Shown here: in pieces, positions 26,802-36,795 of the stretch
How positions within the stretch are numbered: the stretch's first letter is position 1
Layout of the letters: each line of letters starts with the position of its first letter
Source: Arundinibacter roseus
GTDB lineage: Bacteria > Bacteroidota > Bacteroidia > Cytophagales > Spirosomataceae
DNA length: 64,000 nucleotides
NCBI RefSeq assembly: GCF_004348825.1
Contig: NZ_SMJU01000002.1
Coordinates: forward strand, 248,001 to 312,000
Direction of reading: 5' to 3'
Program-made: the position numbers and the translations under genes
The notes under the pieces: model-generated
What the model saw: the letters and a program-made list of their open reading frames with translations, nothing else
What the model was told of the DNA's origin: nothing
The model's database searches: none

Positions 26802-26959
26802 TTGTTTACTATTTATTGTTAAATAAGGTAAGTTTATCTACCCTTGACTAAAAATTTATGAAAAATAGGAGAGGATTCATGACTTGTAAAAAATGAATGT
26901 CAGTTTCCAGCATGATTATCCTCTGTTGGTATTCTTCCCTTGGGGGATTTTCTATTTTC
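26802..26959 (-). other. Non-coding gap inside the N-ATPase operon
   Basis: The 158 bp between atpQ and atpR hold no supported ORF. All the other neighbouring atp genes overlap or are 2-82 bp apart. It could contain an internal promoter or an mRNA processing site, or it could be scar tissue from a lost small gene. I found no TAnnTTTG element I would trust. Confidence 0.4.
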
Positions 26960-27265
26960 TCATTTATTTATTTCCTTATTTTCTCTCGCAATCCAATATC
27001 CACCAATGACACAGCCGGTCGTAAGCCCAACGAGCAGGAGCGTTAGGGCCCATGAAAAGGACTGCGGGTAGTTTTTGTCGAGCCATATTCCGGCGGCTGC
27101 CCCCAACAGGGCCGGTACAGCCACCGACCAACCGACCATCCCAAACATTCCTAAACCAGCCCATACGCCCGGACGATTTTCGTGTAGTGCTTTGAGTTTT
27201 CGTTTTTCCATTTCGGAAACCTTGCGACTAAATTCACTTTCCTTGTTGTGTTCAGCAGGTTCCAT
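26960..27265 (-). CDS. atpQ: N-ATPase AtpQ subunit (AtpI/AtpZ-like)
   Basis: This 101-residue protein with two hydrophobic segments matches the AtpQ family specific for N-ATPases. The basic helix MEKRKLKALHENRPGVWAGL leads into GMFGMVGWSVAVPALLGAAA and GIWLDKNYPQSFSWALTLLL, then a second helix. It corresponds to AtpI/AtpZ-type assembly factors. It begins 2 bp after the atpC stop and is translated with it. Confidence 0.9.
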   Translation of the reverse strand: MEPAEHNKESEFSRKVSEMEKRKLKALHENRPGVWAGLGMFGMVGWSVAVPALLGAAAGIWLDKNYPQSFSWALTLLLVGLTTGCVIGGYWIARENKEINK

Positions 27266-27267
27266 AG

Positions 27268-29153
<1,886 letters not shown>

Positions 29154-29582
29154 TCAGGCTTAATTGGCAAACGAATCATTTTTATTAAAAACAGAGGCGG
29201 ATTAACTACTGCTAAGTTTCCAGCACCTGCAATTCTTTGATTACCAAAATGCCGAGAATAAGTTATGAATATATAAGTTTATTATTAATAAATTAAGGTT
29301 ACAATATAGCTTAATAACAAGTTCAGGCTCTCACACAATGGTAGTCTTGTGCTGGTTTTTTAATTTAATAAAGGTTGTATGATGAGTATGCTAACTTTTT
29401 GTAAAACAAATGGTTAGGCACGCAACTCTGGTAGAGTATTAAAGCAATTTAGTTTTGCTTACGATAGGATTACATGCTTGAAGATACATCCCAAGTACCA
29501 ATAATGCTACGAAAAACCTTGTTTTTTTGTTATTACTTGCCCAATAGCATGAGAAGGAATTGTGAGTTTTAACGGAATCAGG

Positions 29583-29612
29583 GTTTTAGGCAGAAGATCT
29601 TCTGCCTAAAAC
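29583..29612. repeat. Perfect 30-bp palindrome
   Basis: The 30 bases are perfectly self-complementary around the centre between 29597 and 29598 (half-site GTTTTAGGCAGAAGA). It is located 440 bp upstream of atpD in a gene-free gap of 873 bp (29142-30014). A hairpin with arms 29629-29634 and 29638-29643 follows closely. Confidence 0.8.
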
Positions 29613-29655
29613 GTAGTCCGTAGGCAGACCCGTGAAACACGGGCCTGGCTGAAGA

Positions 29656-29704
29656 AAAAGCTTCCCTGCAAAACTTCTCTCATCCATTTGTCTGGAACAT
29701 TTTC
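29656..29704 (+). repeat. 49-bp direct repeat, copy 1
   Basis: The sequence from AAAAGCTTCC to GGAACATTTTC recurs at 31761-31809 with two mismatches in 49 positions. Both copies are in the same orientation, each is preceded by a GTGnnnCAC hairpin (29629-29643 here), and together they flank the S41-type peptidase gene. Confidence 0.85.
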
Positions 29705-29820
29705 CTCCTCCCAGGCATGTATCTCCTTAGGCACAATGTCACTATTTTTAGAATCAAAAATAAAATCTTCTATTGATCGGTGAATAATCCTGTAAAGAAA
29801 AGTTAGATTTTGAGGAATTT

Positions 29821-29897
29821 GTCAGGCTGAGCGTAGTCGAAGCCAGTCTATACAGTCGGGCTTCGACCGCCAGGCGGCCCTGTACGCTCAGCCTGAC
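29821..29897. repeat. Large intergenic hairpin
   Basis: Outer arms 29821-29835 and 29883-29897 are perfect inverted copies (GTCAGGCTGAGCGTA). Inner arms 29836-29844 and 29859-29867 pair as well (GTCGAAGCC). Sequences of this GTCAGGCTGAGC...GTCGAAGCC type are known as frequent intergenic repeats in Bacteroidota; I rely on memory for that. Confidence 0.75.
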
Positions 29898-30014
29898 ATT
29901 CATGTTCTTTACGGGCCAATTCATCCATCAATAAACTCAAAATAAGCTTGTGGCAGGTCCATAAGACATGAACCAAAGTGAAGTGGAAAGATATTTCTTA
30001 CTACTTTTCAATCG

Positions 30015-31445
30015 TTACTTTTTAATAAACTGTATGGCCTGATCTTCCCAATTATCTCCTTGCAAATATATGTCAGGCTTAATGCCTTCTTTATCTACCG
30101 AAAACCCGGTATCTAGCCACAAGTTTCTGTTGGTCGGCAATTGAACACGAATAGTAGAACATGTAGTTGCGTAATTTACAATATTCCCATAGTCAATCAT
30201 TCCTCCGGAATTTGTACCCATCACTACCACCTTATCGCTTTGCCTTGCTGCTAAGGTGAAAAACTCGCCGCTGCTAACGGTATTTTGATTAATAAGTAAA
30301 GCTACCTTTTTTGGAAAAGGTTTAACTTTATCAATCTTCAAAGTGTCAAATAGTGTGCCATCATTATTGAACATTTTACCGTAGCTTGCTTTCATTTTAT
30401 TCAGCCTTTCATCCAATTTACTTTTAGTTAAGCTATCAGCTTGTTCGTAGTAATCTGCAATGTATTGATACCATTTTGTAAAGTTGGTCTCGGTCATTCG
30501 CATTTCCGCATTATATATCTGTATGGGTTTGGAATAGATATACTCAATTACCTGCATGCCAATGCTATAATCTCCCCCAGTATTGTTGCTCAAATCTACA
30601 ATCCAATAGGGAATAGACTCTAACTCCTTTTTGTATTTTTTTAGTAAAAACTGCGTTTGCTCGTAAGAATTATTTTCAAAGGAAGGGAATTTCCAAATAG
30701 CAACATCGGTATTGATTTTCAGACTTGGCGCATATCTATCCTTCGACATTTCATATTCTGTCAAGTCCAGTTTTACCTGAGGTTCCGGAAACTTTTTTTC
30801 AAAAAATATAATATCAAAATCCAGAATGTTATGTACCACTTTAACCTCGTGCGTCGAAATATCAGATTTGTCTCCTTCATAAAATGATCCGGTATAGGTA
30901 TCGCCCATTTTTTGTATGACTAATTTGACTTCGCCAACTTTCCAATTTTCATTGGCAGTTGCCAGTATGGTGGCGTAATACAGATTTTCTTTCGCCTGTG
31001 TGATTCCAAGAGTATAGCTCGAACTTTCATAAATTCCTTCTATTGGATCAATGTTTTTAGTAGTGGATATATAAGATTTTATTTCGCTTTCAGTCAGATA
31101 AGTCGTAAGAATGTCAATCGTTTTATTTTTTTCGACTTTATTTGTATATACTTTGGGTTTATTGTACCGGATTCTTAAATGCTTATCTGTAAAAAAGGAA
31201 ATCCACTCCTGCAACACTTTGGCACAGGTGCTATCGTCTTTAATATTTTGAACCTTTAAATACTGATTATTTGTCCAGCTTGTGTAGGCATTTTTATTGT
31301 TGACTGTTACTTTATCAAACCAGCCTGCATAATTGTCTTCTACAATTTTTTGTGTTTGGAAAAACAAACTATCACAAGCACAATTTTGACTATAAGTAAT
31401 TGTACAGGAAAGGAATAAAAGACTGAGAATTAAAGTTCTTTTCAT
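30015..31445 (-). CDS. Secreted S41-family peptidase-like protein
   Basis: This 476-residue protein has a signal peptide (LILSLLFLSCTITYSQ, with a Cys that could make it a lipoprotein). The C-terminal part is a C-terminal-processing-protease/tricorn-core fold: WIVDLSNNTGGDYSIGMQVI, then KVALLINQNTVSSGEFFTLA with the nucleophile Ser, then VVVMGTNSGGMIDYGN. No PDZ domain is clear. The N-terminal 230 residues are not recognised. It stands alone between repeat elements and is AT-rich relative to the nearby nadE. Confidence 0.87.
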   Translation of the reverse strand: MKRTLILSLLFLSCTITYSQNCACDSLFFQTQKIVEDNYAGWFDKVTVNNKNAYTSWTNNQYLKVQNIKDDSTCAKVLQEWISFFTDKHLRIRYNKPKVYTNKVEKNKTIDILTTYLTESEIKSYISTTKNIDPIEGIYESSSYTLGITQAKENLYYATILATANENWKVGEVKLVIQKMGDTYTGSFYEGDKSDISTHEVKVVHNILDFDIIFFEKKFPEPQVKLDLTEYEMSKDRYAPSLKINTDVAIWKFPSFENNSYEQTQFLLKKYKKELESIPYWIVDLSNNTGGDYSIGMQVIEYIYSKPIQIYNAEMRMTETNFTKWYQYIADYYEQADSLTKSKLDERLNKMKASYGKMFNNDGTLFDTLKIDKVKPFPKKVALLINQNTVSSGEFFTLAARQSDKVVVMGTNSGGMIDYGNIVNYATTCSTIRVQLPTNRNLWLDTGFSVDKEGIKPDIYLQGDNWEDQAIQFIKK

Positions 31446-31715
31446 ACGTTAAATTTTGGTTGTGTGTCTGGTATACGAAAGCTGCAAATTGAGAACCGGT
31501 TGTTTGAGTAATTGTACACGAAAAAACTCTTTTTGTTTTTATGTAACCAGTTTAATATAAGTGTGTGTTTTCTATAAGCCCCAAGGAAACGATTTCCTGT
31601 CAAATTTCCAGCTAACTTTCTTAATTTATTATTTGGTGACATAGAGTCGAACTAGTATTGATGAAAAGTAGAAGAAAAATGGATAGAAGCGTGCGTAGAA
31701 GCTGTTTCCCTTCTC

Positions 31716-31809
31716 TGAGGCTTGTGTCTCACAAGCCTCACGCATAATGTATTCGTTTTGAAAAGCTTCCTTGCAAAACATCTCTCATCCATTTGTCTGG
31801 AACATTTTC
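31716..31809 (+). repeat. Hairpin plus 49-bp direct repeat, copy 2
   Basis: A perfect 11-bp stem with a 3-nt loop (arms 31716-31726 and 31730-31740, TGAGGCTTGTG / CACAAGCCTCA) precedes copy 2 of the direct repeat at 31761-31809. The remainder of the 547-bp gap 31446-31992 shows no gene I can support; it should hold the promoters of the peptidase gene and nadE. Confidence 0.8.
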
Positions 31810-31992
31810 ATGAATAACTTGCCGGAGTAGCGGAGGGTAGTTTATTTTTGAGCAAACAGGTCAAGTGTATTAGTTCCTTGGTATGATGCTTTTGGTGCAA
31901 ATTTTTGCCTGCTTCCAACCTTTCTGCATAAATGTATTGTTAGTGTTAAAATCGCAGTTCAAATCCATAAAAGATAAATAAAATAGCCAAAT

Positions 31993-34023
31993 ATGCCTCG
32001 AATAAAAGTTGCGACCGGAGTGCTCAATCAGGTGCCAATGGCCTGGGAAACCAATACAAAAAATATTGTTGATTCGATAGAAGAAGCTAAAAAACAGGAG
32101 ATTAGCCTGTTATGCCTGCCGGAGTTGTGTATTTCGGGTTATGGTTGTGAAGATTATTTCTTTGCCCACGACCTCGTCGAGCAAGCCCAAAAGTGCCTGA
32201 TGGAGATCGTGGAGCACACGGCGGATATTGCGGTGGCGGTGGGTCTGCCGCTGCGGCATCACAATCGTCTGTACAACGTAGCCTGTCTCGTGGCCAACAA
32301 ACGCATTTTGGGATTTTATGCCAAGCAAAACCTCGCCAATAACGGGATTCACTACGAGCACCGGTGGTTTCATGCGTGGCCGGCCGGAAAGGTAGAAGCC
32401 ATCGAAATCAACCACACGCCAATTCCCATTGGAGATCTTATTTTTGATTTGTCGGGTACGCGTGTGGCCTTCGAAATCTGTGAGGATGCGTGGGTGGCCA
32501 ACCGTCCCGGACGGCGCCATTACGAGCGGGGCGTAGATATTATGCTCAACCCGAGTGCGAGTCATTTCTCTTTTCACAAATTCATTACCCGTGAGCGCTT
32601 CGTAATTGACGCCTCGCGATCATTTGGATGTAGTTATTTGTATACCAATTTGCTGGGTAATGAATCGGGCCGGGCGATTTTCGACGGGGATGCTATGATT
32701 GCCTCCAACGGAGATTTTCTGGTGTCGAGCAGGCGGTTTAGTTACGAAGATTATTTGATTACGACCGCTGTCATTGATACCGAATATACCCGCCTGAGTC
32801 AGGTGCAGTATTTGGCCGGACTACCGCAGGATAAGCTGTGGCGCGTGAGTGCACCTTTTACTTTTCCAGACATCAATCCCGTGCCGCAGCAGGTAGCAGT
32901 TCTTGAACATTTTGAATTGGGTGGATCACTGAAAGAGGAAGAATTTGCGCGGGCGGTGTGCCTTGGCCTGTTTGACTACCTCCGCAAAAGCCGTTCGCAG
33001 GGATTCACTATTTCGCTGTCCGGCGGGGCCGATTCGAGTGCGTGCGTGGCGCTGTGCGGGCTCATGATCCGGCTTGCAGAGGAGAGCATCGGCCTGGAAC
33101 GATTCAAGCAGAAGCTAGGACATATTACCAAAATTCAGTCGGCCCAAACGGTAGAAGAAATAGCCCGTGAACTGATTCATGCCATCTATCAGGGTACAGA
33201 AAACAGCTCGCAGGATACGCTCGATTCGGCGCGCTCGCTGGCGGAATCCATCGGAGCTACGTTTTACGATATTAATATCAACGGTCTGGTAGAAACGTAT
33301 ACGAGCCTGATCGAGAGTCAGATAGGTCGGGGTTTGACGTGGAAACAAGACGACATTGCGCTGCAAAACATACAGGCACGGGTGCGGGCACCGGGCGTGT
33401 GGCTGCTCACCAATTTGTCCAATCACCTGCTGCTTTCGACCTCCAACCGTTCCGAAGTAGCCGTCGGTTATGCCACAATGGACGGCGACACGGCCGGGAG
33501 CATCAGCCCGATTGCGGGCATTGATAAGTTCTATCTGCGGCAGTGGCTGCGGTGGCTTGAAACGGACGGCTGTGAGGTTGACGGCAAACATATCCGAATC
33601 GAAGGACTGCAAAAAGTCAATAGCCTGCAACCCACCGCCGAGCTGCGGCCGCTGGATCAGAAGCAGACCGACGAAGATGACCTGATGCCCTACGAGTTTC
33701 TGGATGCCCTGGAAGAACCCGCGATTCGTGATAAAAAACCACCCGTAGAATGCTTCCGGATCATGCAGGCACGGTTTGGCGAGCAATACACAGATGCGCA
33801 ACTTCTGCTGTGGACGGAGCGGTTTTTCAAACTTTGGAGTCGCAATCAGTGGAAGCGGGAGCGTTATGCCCCTTCGTTTCATTTGGATGATTACAGCCTT
33901 GATTCCCGCACGTGGTGCCGGTTTCCGATTTTGTCCGGTGGCTTTGAACGGGAGTTGCAGGAATTAAACGAATATGCTGCGACGGTCAAAATCCCAAAGA
34001 AGGCCAATCGGATAGGGTTCTGA
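31993..34023 (+). CDS. nadE: Glutamine-dependent NAD+ synthetase
   Basis: NadE makes NAD+ from nicotinate adenine dinucleotide with glutamine. The 676-residue protein has a nitrilase-type glutaminase domain with the catalytic triad Glu44 (CLPELCISGY), Lys111 (GFYAKQNL) and Cys163 (FEICEDAW). The synthetase domain has the PP-loop SGGADSS at 343-349. This is the full two-domain form with an internal ammonia channel. The length fits the group of long NadE proteins. A terminator follows closely, so it is probably monocistronic. Confidence 0.96.
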   Translation: MPRIKVATGVLNQVPMAWETNTKNIVDSIEEAKKQEISLLCLPELCISGYGCEDYFFAHDLVEQAQKCLMEIVEHTADIAVAVGLPLRHHNRLYNVACLVANKRILGFYAKQNLANNGIHYEHRWFHAWPAGKVEAIEINHTPIPIGDLIFDLSGTRVAFEICEDAWVANRPGRRHYERGVDIMLNPSASHFSFHKFITRERFVIDASRSFGCSYLYTNLLGNESGRAIFDGDAMIASNGDFLVSSRRFSYEDYLITTAVIDTEYTRLSQVQYLAGLPQDKLWRVSAPFTFPDINPVPQQVAVLEHFELGGSLKEEEFARAVCLGLFDYLRKSRSQGFTISLSGGADSSACVALCGLMIRLAEESIGLERFKQKLGHITKIQSAQTVEEIARELIHAIYQGTENSSQDTLDSARSLAESIGATFYDININGLVETYTSLIESQIGRGLTWKQDDIALQNIQARVRAPGVWLLTNLSNHLLLSTSNRSEVAVGYATMDGDTAGSISPIAGIDKFYLRQWLRWLETDGCEVDGKHIRIEGLQKVNSLQPTAELRPLDQKQTDEDDLMPYEFLDALEEPAIRDKKPPVECFRIMQARFGEQYTDAQLLLWTERFFKLWSRNQWKRERYAPSFHLDDYSLDSRTWCRFPILSGGFERELQELNEYAATVKIPKKANRIGF

Positions 34024-34028
34024 CATGA

Positions 34029-34070
34029 AAAAGGGCACGGGTTATTTCCGTGCCCTTTTGAATTTTTTTG
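34029..34070 (+). terminator. Rho-independent terminator of nadE
   Basis: A 12-bp perfect stem (arms 34029-34040 and 34048-34059) with a 7-nt loop is followed by a T-rich run, beginning 6 bp past the stop. Confidence 0.88.
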
Positions 34071-34116
34071 GGGAATTATCGAAAATTATTCTCCGATTTT
34101 ATCTATTGACGTTTAT

Positions 34117-34500
34117 TTAATAAACACTTTTGGTATACTCCCATTTCTGGTATAAAGCGTTGTAGTTGTGATGTCCGGTTAGCTTTCCCTTTGAGTCAAA
34201 AACATCGAAACGCTCAACCAATTGATTCCATTTTTTGTAACCAATTCGAGTTCCATTTTTGTCATAAATAGCTATATTCTTGTAAAGATCATTTTGTTTT
34301 TCATAGGTGACAAGGATTCCATTTTTGTCAAAATACTCCATGCGATTGTTCAGGGTATTTTGTTTTGAATAACCAATCTTGTTCCCAGCAGAGTCGAAAA
34401 TATCCGTTCTTTGGTAGAGATTGTTATATATTTCTGAGGTCTGAGCCTTTACAAGTAAGGTTGAAAAAGAAAGAATCAGGAATAGATGCAGCGTTTTCAT
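34117..34500 (-). CDS. Small secreted protein with about four short tandem repeats
   Basis: This 127-residue protein has a signal peptide (FLILSFSTLLVKAQT). The mature part is four imperfect repeats of about 25 residues, each with an aromatic or acidic strand, D-x-x-G, and a short second strand: YQRTDIFDSAGNKIGYSKQN, NRMEYFDKNGILVTYEKQN, KNIAIYDKNGTRIGYKKWN, and ERFDVFDSKGKLTGHHNYN. This resembles beta-hairpin repeats of RHS/MORN/WG type in overall look, but I do not assign a family. Genes of this sort are often of unknown function in Bacteroidota. Confidence 0.75.
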   Translation of the reverse strand: MKTLHLFLILSFSTLLVKAQTSEIYNNLYQRTDIFDSAGNKIGYSKQNTLNNRMEYFDKNGILVTYEKQNDLYKNIAIYDKNGTRIGYKKWNQLVERFDVFDSKGKLTGHHNYNALYQKWEYTKSVY

Positions 34501-34696
34501 TGGTGTAGTTTGGTGCTTAGTTATGCTAATTGGATTCCATTTCTATGAATAGGTAGCCTAATTTACAGATATTCGGTTAGTAAATTTTATTGGTGTCCTG
34601 AATTTTAATTGGTAATAAGTATTTGAGCCAGATTAAAATAGAATATTTTTTTAGGTCAAAAAATCATTTATGCCCAAAACGTCACAGTCAGCACTC

Positions 34697-35296
34697 TCAC
34701 TCCTCCACCCAACCCACCGCTTTCCTCCAAGCATTCATCTCCTGCCTTCTTTTTTTATAATCAGCAGGTGGCGATTGATTCTCGATTTTTACTTGCTTTT
34801 GCAGGAGTTCGGTTTGTTCTTCCAGCGTGTTGAGCCCGATTGCCTGCCTACGTTGATTGACGAGACTCAGGTCGTCATAGTCATTGGGCACCAATTCTCC
34901 GCTTTCATTCCAGTCAAACTGCGTTCCGTATAGTTGCGGGTTGCCTTCCAGCACCGCGATTCGGTCAGTTAAGTAGGCCAATTGTCGGGCGTTAGCTTGT
35001 TTCGATTCAATGGCACTTTCGAGCAAATTATGGCACTTTTTCATGAAATCAGGTTGGCCGATTGCGTGTTGAATCACGAGCCACGCGGCTTCGGAGGCTT
35101 CTTCTCCAACTTTGTCAGCAGTTGGATAGCCGATTTCCTCAATAATTTCTTCCAGTTTGGCGGCATTTCGGTTGTGCAGTTCTGCCATTTTGGGATTGTA
35201 TCCATCAGACAACTGCCCCTTTTGTATGAGTTCATTGCGGAGCTTTAGGTCTGCGTCTCTCAGGCTTAGAATGGTTTTTGCGATTTCAGGAATCAT
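34697..35296 (-). CDS. DUF6624-family protein
   Basis: This 199-residue protein matches the DUF6624 pattern: IGYPTADKVGEEASEAAWLV, then IQHAIGQPDFMKKC, then LAYLTDRIAVLEGNPQLYGTQ. The function of the family is unknown. There is no signal peptide. The start overlaps the amine oxidase stop by 4 nt (35293-35296), implying co-expression. The histidine in QHA and the DR pair are the most conserved features I know. Confidence 0.8.
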   Translation of the reverse strand: MIPEIAKTILSLRDADLKLRNELIQKGQLSDGYNPKMAELHNRNAAKLEEIIEEIGYPTADKVGEEASEAAWLVIQHAIGQPDFMKKCHNLLESAIESKQANARQLAYLTDRIAVLEGNPQLYGTQFDWNESGELVPNDYDDLSLVNQRRQAIGLNTLEEQTELLQKQVKIENQSPPADYKKRRQEMNAWRKAVGWVEE

Positions 35297-36657
35297 AACA
35301 AAGCGGTGATTTTATCTGCTTCCCGTAGGCCGCTTAAATATGCGCCATGAACGGTTGAAAAATAATCGGCTTCGGTATGTTCACCGGCAAAAAATATCGT
35401 GTCGTTCACTTCTTCTGCCAGATCGTCAAAATGCCGCATTTGTGTTCCAACGGCCGTGTACGAATACGCTCCGAAGGAGTTTTCATTGGTTTGCCAGTTG
35501 GTTCTTAAAAATTTGGTTGGGTTCGGAATGTTGCTTCCGTACATGTCTTTGAGATGCAGCATAATTTCATCGATTATCTGCTGATCTGACATACGCTCGG
35601 TTTGCCGCCCATATTCCGCATAGGCAAAAGTCAGCAAGGCATTGACCTCGGGCGTATATTTCCTGACATTCACAAAGTAATTGAACTTATCCATTAGTTC
35701 GGGGCTATACGAAATATACTGTACATCGTCCCAAAATGCAGTGTCCCAGGTCAATAGGAATTTATTTACACAATTCATTCCTACTTTTTGAATGGCACTT
35801 TGTTTTGCTGCCGGCAAGGCAGGCGTAAACTGAATACTATTTGCTTTCAACACTCCCAGCGGAACGGTTACCAGCACATAATCAGCTTCACTGACGCTGC
35901 CGTTATGGGTTATTTTTACTTTTTTAGTTGAATAATCAATTTTTGATACCCGTTGATTCAGCTTTGTACTCAACCCGCTTGCCAGGTAGGTTGTCAGGGT
36001 ATCATAGCCATTGGTTGCAATCGTTTCGATGCCCCCGAACTCTTCGCCTTCGTCATACAGTTGAGACGAGAGCTTGTCCAAATCTCCCGTGTCGAACGTC
36101 ACATAAGTTGAGAGCAAAAATTTCCAGAGGCGGTCCTTAGCTTTGGTGGGATATAAAGACGTGAATACCGACTGAAAACTTTGATCGGCTTTCCCTCGTG
36201 TCATCATTGTTTCTAAAATGGTGTAGAACTCATCTTCTGCTTTCTGATAAACGGCGGCGTTTCTCAAAACACCTCCCAAATCATACGAAACGATACTTTC
36301 GTCATCGGTATGAAACGTGGTCATTCCTGCCTGTTTAGCTAACGCGGTAATTGGATTTCCGTCTATTCCGTGAATCCAGCTTGCGCCTTCGTCAAAGGGC
36401 ACTCCGAGACTTCGGTTTGTTTTGAGCCTGCCGCCCACGGTGTTTTGTGCTTCCAGTATAGTAACGTCAAAGCCTTTTTCTTTTAACTTTTTGGCAGCAG
36501 CCAACCCTGATATTCCCGCTCCCACAACGAGTACTGATTTTCCATTGGGACGAATGTCTTCCTCCGCTTTTGTACAAGCCGTTGCGAGTAGGGAGGATGC
36601 TAGCAGTAATTCGGGTACAAGGGTAAAACTATCTTTTAAAAACCTGCGTCTTTGCAT
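35293..36657 (-). CDS. FAD-dependent amine oxidase (flavin monoamine/polyamine oxidase-like), exported
   Basis: This 454-residue protein has an N-terminal FAD-binding motif (VLVVGAGISGLAAAKKLKEK, then GFDVTILEAQNTVGGRLKTN) and a C-terminal flavin motif (FFAGEHTEADYFSTVHGAYL). The N-terminus, MQRRRFLKDS followed by LLLASSLLATAC, looks like a Tat-type signal with lipobox Cys. The substrate could be a polyamine, a tyramine-like amine or a protein amino group; that cannot be decided. It is translationally coupled with the DUF6624 gene. Confidence 0.9.
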   Translation of the reverse strand: MQRRRFLKDSFTLVPELLLASSLLATACTKAEEDIRPNGKSVLVVGAGISGLAAAKKLKEKGFDVTILEAQNTVGGRLKTNRSLGVPFDEGASWIHGIDGNPITALAKQAGMTTFHTDDESIVSYDLGGVLRNAAVYQKAEDEFYTILETMMTRGKADQSFQSVFTSLYPTKAKDRLWKFLLSTYVTFDTGDLDKLSSQLYDEGEEFGGIETIATNGYDTLTTYLASGLSTKLNQRVSKIDYSTKKVKITHNGSVSEADYVLVTVPLGVLKANSIQFTPALPAAKQSAIQKVGMNCVNKFLLTWDTAFWDDVQYISYSPELMDKFNYFVNVRKYTPEVNALLTFAYAEYGRQTERMSDQQIIDEIMLHLKDMYGSNIPNPTKFLRTNWQTNENSFGAYSYTAVGTQMRHFDDLAEEVNDTIFFAGEHTEADYFSTVHGAYLSGLREADKITALL

Positions 36658-36795
36658 ATACTATATAGATCGATCAGAGGATTAAGTAATCGGGCAAAAG
36701 TAGTATACAGTAAATAGTTTTTGTATAGTTGAAATTTCTTTTTGGAGTAATTATTTACTTAAAAATCTATTTTTCAGGCAAATAATCTGGATCAT

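Noticed and set aside
31930-31970. tRNA-like GTTCAAATC sequence
   Set aside because: No cloverleaf can be drawn around it.
33115-33882. 255-residue open frame opposite nadE
   Set aside because: nadE is clear in this region; the antisense frame has no recognisable domain.
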